From NCBI RefSeq assembly GCF_900103955.1, contig NZ_FNIL01000004.1, positions 120,000 to 183,999 on the forward strand: a stretch of 64,000 nucleotides of DNA. Direction: 5' to 3'. The DNA comes from Alkalicoccus daliensis. GTDB lineage: Bacteria; Bacillota; Bacilli; Bacillales; Salisediminibacteriaceae. The position numbers were made by a program, and so were the translations under genes. The notes beneath the pieces are model-generated. The model had not been told where the DNA came from and did not search any database. It saw only the letters and a list, made by a program, of their open reading frames with translations. The stretch's first letter is position 1; each line of letters opens with the position of its first letter. Shown here piece by piece: positions 8,615 through 16,336 of this stretch.

Positions 8615-9487
8615 CTATCTTTTAGATTTATTAACAATCTTCGTTAGTTCCTCTTCTAATTCACCACTTACTTCAAATACCGGAGAGCGGGGAGGACCAA
8701 CGGGTGTCCCTTTAATTTCCAGCATCTTTTTATAAACAGCTGGTACAGTCGCTTTTGTAGAAGCGTTGCGGATGCTTCTGAGCTGTTCCTGCGCTTTTTG
8801 AGCTTTCTCGAAGTTTCCTACTTTCCAGTGATCGTAAATTGAAAGTGCTATTTCAGGAAAGATATTTGCCGTTGCTGCAACCGCTCCGGAACCTCCCGCC
8901 ATTAAAGTCCAGTATATTAAGGAATCTGCTCCCGCCATAACCGAGAAATCATCGTCTGTTGCCTCAATATATTGAAGAATGTTGTCAAAGTTACCGCTGC
9001 TATCTTTAATACCTTGAATATTTGGAATTTTCGAAAGTTCCTTAACTGTCTTTGGCAGCAGTGAAACACCTGTCCGTGATGGCATGTTGTATAAAATTAT
9101 TGGAAGGCTGACAGCTTCTGCAATTTTTTCATAGTGCTTAATCAGCTCCTGCTGGGAGGGCGGATCGAAGTAAGGCGTAATTATAGACAAAACATCTGCT
9201 CCAACATCTTCCATCTTCTTTGAAAGTTCTATAACTTCTTTCGTACTGTTTCCCCCTGTCCCAACTGCAACAGGTACCCTTCCATTGACTTCATTTACTA
9301 CTACGGAGGCTACTTTTATCTTCTCCTCTGCACTTAAATTAAAAAATTCTCCATTTGTGCCAAGAGCGAATATTCCATGAACTCCCGCCTCTATTAATTC
9401 ATTTACAAGCTGGCGCGTTACTTCCTCATTTACTTCTTCTTCTTTAGTAAGTGGGGTTAACAACGCAGGTACTATTCCATTAAGCAA
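8615..9487 (-). CDS. Dihydrodipicolinate synthase/N-acetylneuraminate lyase family aldolase
   Basis: A class I TIM-barrel lyase of about 290 residues. Family landmarks are GTNGEF near residue 43, the catalytic tyrosine in LYNMPSRTG near 135 and the Schiff-base lysine in GIKDSSG near 160. Members condense or split pyruvate with an aldehyde (dihydrodipicolinate, sialic acid, 2-keto-3-deoxy acids). It is first in the catabolic operon, so a catabolic keto-acid aldolase is likelier than lysine synthesis. Start choice: an ATG at 9496 lies flush against the AAGGAG site with no spacing, whereas the TTG at 9487 is nine bases from it, so I prefer the TTG. Confidence 0.85.
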   Translation of the reverse strand: MLNGIVPALLTPLTKEEEVNEEVTRQLVNELIEAGVHGIFALGTNGEFFNLSAEEKIKVASVVVNEVNGRVPVAVGTGGNSTKEVIELSKKMEDVGADVLSIITPYFDPPSQQELIKHYEKIAEAVSLPIILYNMPSRTGVSLLPKTVKELSKIPNIQGIKDSSGNFDNILQYIEATDDDFSVMAGADSLIYWTLMAGGSGAVAATANIFPEIALSIYDHWKVGNFEKAQKAQEQLRSIRNASTKATVPAVYKKMLEIKGTPVGPPRSPVFEVSGELEEELTKIVNKSKR

Positions 9488-9501
9488 ATATCTCATCTCC
9501 T

Positions 9502-9515
9502 TTTAAGCGCTTACA
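9502..9515 (-). promoter_or_regulatory. cre-like operator upstream of the lyase operon
   Basis: The minus-strand 14-mer TGTAAGCGCTTAAA matches the CcpA catabolite-repression consensus (TGNAARCGNWWWCA) at all but one position. It sits between the predicted promoter and the first gene, where bound CcpA would block elongation. A LacI-family regulator other than CcpA would bind a similar site. Confidence 0.5.
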
Positions 9516-9552
9516 ATCTTGTCATTTATTTTTCTGTTAACTCTTAAGTTGA

Positions 9553-9581
9553 AGTATAAATATAATAGTTTGAATTTTCAA
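9553..9581 (-). promoter_or_regulatory. Sigma-A promoter of the TRAP/DUF1537 operon
   Basis: On the minus strand TTGAAA (-35) is followed after exactly 17 nt by TATACT (-10), about 70 bases before the first gene. No -24/-12 sigma-54 element is seen nearby. An imperfect palindrome (around 9566-9584, core TTGAATTTTCAA) overlaps the -35 box and could be the regulator's site. Confidence 0.6.
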
Positions 9582-9651
9582 CTATAATTTTAAAATAAAT
9601 TTATTATTAATTTTTATGTTTAATTTTTAAACAATTTTCAAAAAAAAATAT

Positions 9652-9682
9652 AGATATTTAACGTTTTCACGTTAAAACATCT
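9652..9682. promoter_or_regulatory. Palindrome behind the regulator gene
   Basis: TTTAACGT and ACGTTAAA form a perfect 8-bp inverted repeat around a 4-nt loop (9657-9676), extended by agat/atct after a mismatch. It lies just past the regulator's stop and about 70 bases upstream of the operon promoter. It may be an upstream activator site or a weak AU-rich terminator; the sequence does not decide. Confidence 0.4.
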
Positions 9683-9699
9683 ATAAATATTAACTATAT

Positions 9700-11490
9700 T
9701 TATTTTTGTTTTCCCATTTTTCTCCAAAGCGTCGACCTGGTAATTCCTAAACGCTTAGCTGTTTTTGATTGATTTCCATTTTCTTCCTTTAACACTTTTT
9801 GAATAATTTTATCTTCCAACTCTTCTAAGGTCTGCTTTGGCTCCAGATAAATATATTTATCCATATTGTCCTTGTTGCCGTTTTCATTTATTTCTTCTTT
9901 AGTAAACTCAAGGTAGGTTGACTGAGAATTCCTCACCAACTTTCTGATAGTGTTTCTTAACTCGGTGATATTCCCTTCCCAGGAACAATCTAATAAATTC
10001 TTTAATGAGTCAGGCTCTATTCCTACAACCTGCTTACCAAATTCTTCGTTAAATTTTAATATAAAAGTGTTTATAATTCCTTCTAAACTTTCTTCTCTGT
10101 GCCTTAATGGCGGAAAATAAATCGGATCTTCCGATAACAGCAATAGTAACTCTTTTTCCAACCTCCACTTATTTTCCTCCATGTCCTGCAAATCTCCAAT
10201 TAATGAAAATATCAGCTGTGCCTTTACCTCTTTTAAACTCTCAAGCAATTTATTCTGCTGAGCTTTAGAAGTTTGGTTGATCCCTCTTAAATGAATAACA
10301 GATTTTTTACTTTCTTTTTTTACTAATTCCAACAGTTTGTTGAATTTTTTAGTGTCCGCTTGTTCAATCTCTATTTCAATCACTCGACTCAGATCAAAAT
10401 TTTCTCTCTTACTGAATAAGTTTACAAACATTCTCTTTCCTGTTCCTTCTTCTCCTATGATCGTCACAGGCTTATTATCCTGCATTAACTTATGGGCAGT
10501 TATTTCAGCGTTGCGGTAAATATCTTCTGACATAATATATTGAGGAGTATTTTCCATTTCGGAATGAGAAAAGGTAAACGTGATTCCCGGCTCTTTTTTC
10601 CCTGTTACTTTTTTCAGCTGAATATAATGGAGCGTCTGCGCTTCAGGAGAATTAATGCGCCCACTTTGTACATTTATCACTTTCCCAAATTGATTTGTAG
10701 CCAGCTGAAAATGAATTAATTGGCTCGCTACCTGTTCTTCTATAATAGTTTTAAAGTAGGAATGTTCAGTGAATAAGGATTTTTTTTCTTTTAAAGAACT
10801 AAAATACATAAAGCGTGAAAACACAGAGTTATAGTACTTTATGCTTCCTGCTTCATCTACAAGACATATTCCATCTTCAATACGGTTAATTAAATTCTCA
10901 TAGATAGTAGCATTAGAACGGAACCGTTGAATTTCTGCATACATTCTCTCAGCATTTTCGAAAGCTTCTCTTACTGACTCCTCGCCTGAAGTAATCAGAA
11001 CGCCCTGCATACCGAATTCTCCAGCCAGCCTGACTGTCACAGCATCACCTACTATTATTTGTACGTTTTCCTGTTTTAATTTTAAAAGAGTGTCTTTAAC
11101 TTCTGACTCATCTTGAATTATCTTATAATCAATGTCTATGTTTATTACGTTAGATATTGACTCAAAACTGAAAATAATGTCTCTAAATCCTACCATTCCA
11201 ATTCTTGTATTATAACTTTTCAGCAGAGTGAGAATTCTTAAAATATCGTACCCAGATATTTTAATGCCGACCACAGGAATATCACTATGTGCCCGGATCA
11301 CTTTTGCAGTTCCTCCACGGCTTATAATAAAATCAAAACTTTCTCCTTGCTCCTCATAAAAATTAATAAGCTCTAATCCTTGATCTAAATCGGCTTCATG
11401 TATAATTAATTGAAACCCGTTCAACTTAGGCTGCATATTTCTGATTAATTCTGCCAGCCCTTTATAAGGAGCAATGACTAATACTTTCAC
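9700..11490 (-). CDS. PrpR_N-PAS-AAA-Fis regulator with degenerate AAA domain
   Basis: A regulator of 596 residues. Order: PrpR_N-type sensor (about 1-175, starting KVLVIAPYKGL), PAS (about 190-310), an AAA module related to sigma-54 activators (about 325-530), and a Fis-type helix-turn-helix at the C-terminus (NQSKTAKRLGITRSTLWRK). Walker A is intact (GEEGTGKR), and the FPPLRHREE stretch matches the family. The GAFTGA loop that contacts sigma-54 is missing, and the Walker B position reads SVIHLRGI without the acidic pair. It therefore probably controls sigma-A promoters, as TyrR-like proteins do. The GTG at 11490 is chosen for its AGGTGG site; the open frame extends upstream through an implausible hydrophobic stretch. 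It likely regulates the downstream operon in response to a sugar acid. Confidence 0.82.
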   Translation of the reverse strand: MKVLVIAPYKGLAELIRNMQPKLNGFQLIIHEADLDQGLELINFYEEQGESFDFIISRGGTAKVIRAHSDIPVVGIKISGYDILRILTLLKSYNTRIGMVGFRDIIFSFESISNVINIDIDYKIIQDESEVKDTLLKLKQENVQIIVGDAVTVRLAGEFGMQGVLITSGEESVREAFENAERMYAEIQRFRSNATIYENLINRIEDGICLVDEAGSIKYYNSVFSRFMYFSSLKEKKSLFTEHSYFKTIIEEQVASQLIHFQLATNQFGKVINVQSGRINSPEAQTLHYIQLKKVTGKKEPGITFTFSHSEMENTPQYIMSEDIYRNAEITAHKLMQDNKPVTIIGEEGTGKRMFVNLFSKRENFDLSRVIEIEIEQADTKKFNKLLELVKKESKKSVIHLRGINQTSKAQQNKLLESLKEVKAQLIFSLIGDLQDMEENKWRLEKELLLLLSEDPIYFPPLRHREESLEGIINTFILKFNEEFGKQVVGIEPDSLKNLLDCSWEGNITELRNTIRKLVRNSQSTYLEFTKEEINENGNKDNMDKYIYLEPKQTLEELEDKIIQKVLKEENGNQSKTAKRLGITRSTLWRKMGKQK

Positions 11491-11795
11491 AAAAATCACC
11501 ACCTGTATTATTATTATACACGTTTTATTTTTTAACAAAAAATTGTTCATTAATAAACTATTATAAAATTACCTACTCTATAAAATATACATTAAAAAAA
11601 AGATTCCCTTTTTAGATTATTAAGTTACTCCATTAAACTCCTCTAAAGAAATATCATATTTATTAAATTACGTATTTTGCTTTCAAGTCGGCTCAATCAG
11701 CTTAGGTTCAAAATAACTATTCAACACACTTTTAATAATTTTAGATCATACTTAGTCTAAGTAAGTAGTAATATAATAGTTTTTCTAAAATCGTT
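11491..11795. other. Intergenic region between regulator and AEC transporter
   Basis: About 305 bases, very AT-rich. A TATAAT at 11513-11518 (minus strand) could be the -10 box of the regulator. A small palindrome, ACTTAG-T-CTAAGT (11750-11762), lies shortly beyond the AEC stop and may be its terminator stem, though it is weak. I see no gene. Confidence 0.5.
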
Positions 11796-12719
11796 TCAAG
11801 CTAAAAAATTTGATAGATAAATAACAATAGTGACCGTTACTGCACTGATAATTGTGGAAAATAACACTATCTGTGCAGCAAGTTGAGGTTGATTATCGTA
11901 TTCTTCTGCAATGACCGCACTATTTACCGATGTTGGCATGGCAGAAGCGATAAACAAAACCTGGGCTATAGTTCCATTAATATCAAACAGAAAAATTATT
12001 CCTAGAGAAACTAAAGGACCAATTATTAATCTGATTATCAAACTCAGATATATAGAGGATAGCTGTTTCATAAATTTTAACTTTGCTACTTGAGCACCGA
12101 GTGTTAGTAGGGCAAGGGAGATCATCGCATCCCCTATGTAAGTAGAAGGAATTATTATTAATTCAGGAAGAGGTACCTTAAAGTAATTTAGAAGTACCCC
12201 TGCTAATAAAGCATATATTAAAGGCATTCTAAAATAATTAAGGACAGCTTGGGATTTACTGATTTTTATTGCTTGCAGAGAGAAAATTCCATAGGAAAAA
12301 ATAAATAAATTTTGTAAAGTCATTAGTACAACCTGCACAGACATAGCATATGGATCACCTTTAAATACAAGATCATTTACTGGAACTCCATAGTTTCCAG
12401 CGTTAAAAAACATAGCACTGTTAGAAAGTGTAGTTTTTTCATTTTTGCTTAAATTGATTGCCTTTGAGAGAAACAAGACCATAAAATGCAGAACAGCTAC
12501 AAGCAATACAAAAAATATAAAAACCTCAATAAATAAGCGTGCCGTGAAATCTGAATTATATAAAGTTATAAAAATAAAACCAGGTACGAAACAATAAATA
12601 TTTAATTTAGTTAACGTCTTTAAATCCATGTTATGTTTCTTTTGAAGAGCATATCCGATCGCAATCATTACGAAAACTGGTAAAACGATGTCTTTAAGAA
12701 TAATAAATAATTCTGTCAC
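11796..12719 (-). CDS. AEC (auxin efflux carrier) family transporter
   Basis: A 307-residue membrane protein with about ten membrane helices, the normal size for AEC permeases such as malonate or malate carriers. Family landmarks are the N-terminal 'LPVFVMIAIGYAL', an early 'NAGNYGVPVNDL' segment near residue 107 and the late 'ASAMPTSVNSAVIAEEY' segment near residue 260. It uses a GTG start behind AAAGGAGG. It lies on the same strand as, and upstream of, the regulator but 300 bases away, so it may be separately transcribed. Export or uptake of an organic acid linked to the neighbouring pathway is inferred from position. Confidence 0.88.
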   Translation of the reverse strand: MTELFIILKDIVLPVFVMIAIGYALQKKHNMDLKTLTKLNIYCFVPGFIFITLYNSDFTARLFIEVFIFFVLLVAVLHFMVLFLSKAINLSKNEKTTLSNSAMFFNAGNYGVPVNDLVFKGDPYAMSVQVVLMTLQNLFIFSYGIFSLQAIKISKSQAVLNYFRMPLIYALLAGVLLNYFKVPLPELIIIPSTYIGDAMISLALLTLGAQVAKLKFMKQLSSIYLSLIIRLIIGPLVSLGIIFLFDINGTIAQVLFIASAMPTSVNSAVIAEEYDNQPQLAAQIVLFSTIISAVTVTIVIYLSNFLA

Positions 12720-13276
12720 CCTTATCCTCCTTTAAATAGCACATATTGTTTTTCCAGGAGTTTTAATAATTCATTTTGTGCTTACTCTAATATAAGGCTT
12801 AACAAAAGTCTATTTTTAATTTTTCAATATTCCGTATAGTTTTTATAGATTCATTAAACAATGCGAAAGGTCCTCAAGCTGTATACATGTATCAGACTCA
12901 AGAAAATCTATTAGCGTCTTATCAAGATACAACTTTCGAAATTTCTATTTTCCTGTAAATTAAATACTATGTCTTTTTGAAGAAATTTACTAAACTTCCA
13001 CAGAGTTTAAAAAGGATAGGAGAAGCGAAATTATTCTTATACCCTATAAGAAATGTATAGTTACTATAAAGTTATTTTCTAACTTATAAAGTATAATATT
13101 TACTTAATTTAGTAAAAAATCTGTGTAAATGACTATCCATCAAAGTTATTAATTTACGTAATATCTAATAAATCATCATTAAAAATACTATTTTCTCGAT
13201 TGACTTAATTAGAACTTTATACTTAGTTCTTTTTGACTTATCATATAGTTATATTTAATTATATCAGGAGGAAAGT
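12720..13276. other. Divergent intergenic region, AEC transporter / chemoreceptor
   Basis: About 557 AT-rich bases with no convincing gene. It contains the palindrome ATACATGTAT (12883-12892), overlapping TGTATACA, which resembles GntR-family operator half sites, and the promoter of the chemoreceptor gene at its right end. A 17-codon frame starting at the ATG near 12861 has no ribosome site and is not called. Confidence 0.5.
13233..13261 (+). promoter_or_regulatory. Promoter of the soluble chemoreceptor
   Basis: TTGACT (13233-13238) and TAATTA (13256-13261) are separated by 17 nt, ending about 15 bases before the coding start. It fits sigma-A; the sigma-D motility consensus is not evident. 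The -10 match is only moderate. Confidence 0.45.
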
Positions 13277-14185
13277 ATGACAGTGACTGTACAGGAAATT
13301 CAAAATGATTTAATTGTAAGTACGATAGAACAAAATCTTGCGATTATTCGCTTTAACAGGAATCGTGAGGTGGATTATGTAAATGATATTTTTGCAGATG
13401 CGATGGGTTATAGAAAAGAAAAAATGATTGGAATGGACCATCAGACGTTTTGCTTTGAGGATTTCACTTCCAGCAGCAGTTATCATAAATTTTGGGAAAG
13501 TTTATTCGCAGGAAAACAATTTCAGGATAAAATTGAAAGAAGAAAAGCTGATGGAAAAAAGATAGAGCTTGAGGCCACCTATATGCCGATTTTTGATGAA
13601 AATCACAGGGAAGTGATTGGTGTAATGAAGATCGCTACAGATATTACTGTAAGACAGGATGCGGTTACAAACATGGCAGAAGAATTGAGAGAGCTGGCTG
13701 AGGACCTGAATCACCGTGCTGAAGAAGGAATTCAGCGCAGTCAAAACCTTTTGGAAAGTATTAATAAAATTGCGGAGGAATCCAGCGGAAACGCCGCAAT
13801 GTTAACTTCCTTAAACCAGCAGACGGATACTATCAGTGCAATTGTGAAAACAATTAGAGAGATTGCTGCCCAAACGAACCTACTTGCATTAAATGCTGCG
13901 ATTGAAGCAGCCCGTGCAGGAACACATGGCAGAGGGTTTGATGTAGTAGCGAAAGAGGTCAGAAAGTTATCGCAGCGTGTCGATAGCTCAATTGGAGAAA
14001 TTAAAGGCGGAATTGACGCAATTACAAAAGAGATTGAGAATATCTCAACCGGTATTACCTCTGTAAAAATAAGCGTAGCGGAAGGACAGGAAAAAATACT
14101 TAACACCGTTCATGACTTTCAGGAAATTACTTCTTCTTCTGATCAACTGAAAGACAAATCAAAAAAATTCCTGAAAATCATTTGA
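13277..14185 (+). CDS. Soluble PAS-domain methyl-accepting chemotaxis protein
   Basis: A 302-residue chemoreceptor without membrane segments. A PAS domain (about 15-125) carries the DHQTFCF pattern seen in a large group of soluble PAS receptors related to Aer, where ligand or cofactor sensing replaces periplasmic sensing. A short signalling hairpin follows (about 140-302) with the tip [20 protein letters not shown] near residue 193 that contacts CheA and CheW. The hairpin arms are short. Redox or energy taxis is the likely role. AGGAGG precedes the ATG. It is monocistronic and shares a terminator with the converging isocitrate dehydrogenase gene. Confidence 0.9.
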   Translation: MTVTVQEIQNDLIVSTIEQNLAIIRFNRNREVDYVNDIFADAMGYRKEKMIGMDHQTFCFEDFTSSSSYHKFWESLFAGKQFQDKIERRKADGKKIELEATYMPIFDENHREVIGVMKIATDITVRQDAVTNMAEELRELAEDLNHRAEEGIQRSQNLLESINKIAEESSGNAAMLTSLNQQTDTISAIVKTIREIAAQTNLLALNAAIEAARAGTHGRGFDVVAKEVRKLSQRVDSSIGEIKGGIDAITKEIENISTGITSVKISVAEGQEKILNTVHDFQEITSSSDQLKDKSKKFLKII

Positions 14186-14209
14186 ATTTAAGATGCAAAT
14201 TTTCCTCAA

Positions 14210-14243
14210 AAGGAAGCTGCCTTCTCGGAAAGGCAGCTTCCTT
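14210..14243. terminator. Bidirectional terminator
   Basis: A perfect 14-bp inverted repeat (14210-14223 and 14230-14243, 6-nt loop) lies between two converging stops. It is flanked by a T-rich run on the plus-strand side (TTGTTTTATTTT) and by A-rich sequence on the other, so it can serve both genes. Confidence 0.85.
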
Positions 14244-14246
14244 GTT

Positions 14247-15701
14247 TTATTTTCTCGCTTCTGAATATCCTTTTTCGCCGTTGAAGCTGTAGAGGTTTTC
14301 CAGTTTAATCCAATCAATGTCTTCCTCGGTGATACGTTTCAGCAGCTTTGTAATCTGTTTGTTTGAAACCTTTCCGTTCTCTGCTGGCAGGAAACGGCAG
14401 CGCCAGTGGTCCGTAGTAAATATTTCTGTATATCCTTTTGGATACGCATTGGCACCCCGGTTGGTAATGACTGCAAGCTCAAAGTCTTCTCCTGCTGCTT
14501 TCTCCATTTTCTTCCCGAGTGCGTCTGTATCCAGTTCATTATTGAATACAAATACATCTACCCCGTCGAGTTCGCGCTTAATCGAAGTATCTGCTCTGTC
14601 ATAAGCAGCTACAGGAATGGTTTCTTGTTTTTCTTCTTTGTCCGCTGCTTTTTCATAATTCATTGGTGTCATCGTCTCCGGTTTCTGGCCGAGTCTTTCA
14701 ATAACAGCATCTGTAAATTCATCACTTCCTACAGCAGGTCCGCCCTTGGCGATATCTCCTGTATAAATGCCGTCTTCGAGCGTTTTAAACCAGGCGTTGT
14801 GAATTTTTGAGGCAGTTTCCGGCTGTCCGATATGGATAAGCATCTGAATCGCCCCGTGCAGCAGGCCTGACGGATTGGCAATTCCTTTTCCTGCAATGTC
14901 CGGCGCACTTCCGTGGATTGCTTCAAACATCGCCCCTTCATCGCCGATATTCGCAGAGCCGCCGAGTCCGACACTGCCGGAAATCTGTGATGCAATGTCT
15001 GAGGCAATATCGCCGTAAAGGTTCGGCATTACGATGACATCGAAAGTTTCCGGAGAATCTGCAATTCTGGCAAGACCAATATCCACGATCCAGTGATCTG
15101 TTTCCATTTCCGGATATTCCTCTGCCACTTCATTAAATACTTTATGGAACAGTCCATCCGAGAGCTTCATAATATTATCCTTAGTAATACAAGTTACTTT
15201 TTTACGTCCGTTCTTTTTTGCATATTCAAAAGCGTGGCGGACGATTCTTTCAGAACCCGGCCGGGTGATCAGCTTAAGGCTCTGTACTACTTCCGGTGTC
15301 TGCTGGTGCTCAATTCCGGTATATAAATCTTCTTCATTCTCGCGTACAACTACAAGATCCATGTCCGGATGATTTGTTTTTACGAACGGAGAATAGGAAA
15401 TTGTCGGGCGTATGTTTGCATACAGTCCAAGAGAGGTGCGGATCGTAACGTTTAAACTTTTATATCCTCCCCCCTGCGGTGTGGTAATCGGAGCTTTTAA
15501 AAACACTTTTGTACGAAGCAGTGATTCCCAGGCTTTGTCAGGAATACCTGTGGACCATCCTTCCAGGTAGGCGTCTTTTCCGATATCAATAAATTCAGGG
15601 TCGATCTGCGCATCTGCTTTGTCCATTATTTTTAGTACAGATTTCATAATTTCCGGTCCGATTCCGTCTCCGTAGGCTACAGTAATTGGTGTTTTGCTCA
15701 T
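14247..15701 (-). CDS. NADP-type isocitrate dehydrogenase, long (Thermus-like) form
   Basis: A 484-residue beta-decarboxylating dehydrogenase that converts isocitrate to 2-oxoglutarate. The catalytic core (about 1-335) has YGDGIGPEI near residue 9, the substrate loop SLNVTIRTSLGLYANIRP near 82-100, REN-EDLYTGIEH near 120 and the metal-binding NLYGDIASD near 228. A C-terminal domain of about 130 residues after a charged linker distinguishes it from the roughly 420-residue CitC enzyme of Bacillus and resembles the Thermus and Rickettsia form. AAGGAGGT precedes the ATG. It may replace or supplement the usual Icd; tartrate or isopropylmalate dehydrogenase activity is a less likely alternative given the extra domain. 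Confidence 0.85.
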   Translation of the reverse strand: MSKTPITVAYGDGIGPEIMKSVLKIMDKADAQIDPEFIDIGKDAYLEGWSTGIPDKAWESLLRTKVFLKAPITTPQGGGYKSLNVTIRTSLGLYANIRPTISYSPFVKTNHPDMDLVVVRENEEDLYTGIEHQQTPEVVQSLKLITRPGSERIVRHAFEYAKKNGRKKVTCITKDNIMKLSDGLFHKVFNEVAEEYPEMETDHWIVDIGLARIADSPETFDVIVMPNLYGDIASDIASQISGSVGLGGSANIGDEGAMFEAIHGSAPDIAGKGIANPSGLLHGAIQMLIHIGQPETASKIHNAWFKTLEDGIYTGDIAKGGPAVGSDEFTDAVIERLGQKPETMTPMNYEKAADKEEKQETIPVAAYDRADTSIKRELDGVDVFVFNNELDTDALGKKMEKAAGEDFELAVITNRGANAYPKGYTEIFTTDHWRCRFLPAENGKVSNKQITKLLKRITEEDIDWIKLENLYSFNGEKGYSEARK

Positions 15702-15844
15702 ACAACGACCTCCTTAAATTTTACATGCTCTATTTTCCGCATTCCCTCTGTATTTATTTACTAATCATTCCGCTTCATTATTCTTTTAAAAAATTACTAT
15801 TATTAAAAGCTGCCTTGAAAATAAAAGTTCCGCTAAAAAGAAGT

Positions 15845-15941
15845 AATACTGCTGCTTCACTTTCGGAGCGGCTTACTCAAGGGCTTGTTCTCGACTAATT
15901 TCTCTTACAGGGCACGTCTTCCATTGATCCACAGCAGTATT
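15845..15941. repeat. Dispersed intergenic repeat, copy 1
   Basis: A 97-base segment bounded by a perfect 10-bp inverted repeat (AATACTGCTG at 15845, CAGCAGTATT at 15932). Its left 60 bases match 46467-46524 at roughly four bases in five, including an identical stretch CGACTAATTTCTCTT. It is non-coding in both places, which suggests a mobile or structured repeat family. Confidence 0.6.
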
Positions 15942-16281
15942 AATTTTCATACTTCATGGGGCAAAAATTTTGCATGAGTGTCTCTGTTAATGTTCATTGA
16001 TGATAGGAGAAAACTTCACTGCAACTGACCTGCTGTGGAGGAGATCTCCGGATAGACTCACGTCCTGCGGGATCTTCCGACATCCTTCCACCGCAGGCGA
16101 TGTGTACTTTCACTGCCGGAAGCATTTACGCAGCCGACCAAATGCTCCCTTTTGAAAAAGGCGCCCGCCGTTTTTCGCTTCGCCTTACATTTGATGAACA
16201 GGAGGAATACAGCTTTTATAAATTACTCTTTCTTTATTTAAAAAATATAGAAGGCAATGCGTTCTATACGCCTGCGGAAAA

Positions 16282-16309
16282 AAGCGTGATGAATAGTTTC
16301 ACCACGCTT
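16282..16309 (-). terminator. Terminator of the class III aminotransferase gene
   Basis: AAGCGTG and CACGCTT (16282-16288, 16303-16309) pair with further inner base pairs, and in the minus direction the stem runs directly into six T residues. It lies about 30 bases past the stop. Confidence 0.8.
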
Positions 16310-16336
16310 CTTGTCACGCTATACAGTTGTTAAAAA

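Larger units (their letters stand above)
15702..16336. other. Intergenic region with dispersed repeats
   Basis: About 635 bases without a credible gene. It holds a repeat bounded by inverted repeats (15845-15941), a hairpin CCTGCGG/CCGCAGG (16064-16097) sharing TCCTGCGGGATC with an element near 46870, and the terminator of the downstream minus-strand gene. A 77-codon plus-strand frame (16100-16333) runs through these structures and is judged spurious. Confidence 0.6.

Noticed and set aside
4211-9496. Operon as a plain sialic-acid (nan) cluster
   Set aside because: TRAP importer, sialidase fold and NAL-type lyase are suggestive, but NanK, NanE, NagA and NagB are missing, while DUF1537 and PdxA2 point to four-carbon acids.
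16100-16333. 77-codon plus-strand frame in the gap before the class III aminotransferase gene
   Set aside because: It starts in a repeat hairpin, has no ribosome site and ends in the terminator of the opposite-strand gene; its composition does not look coding.
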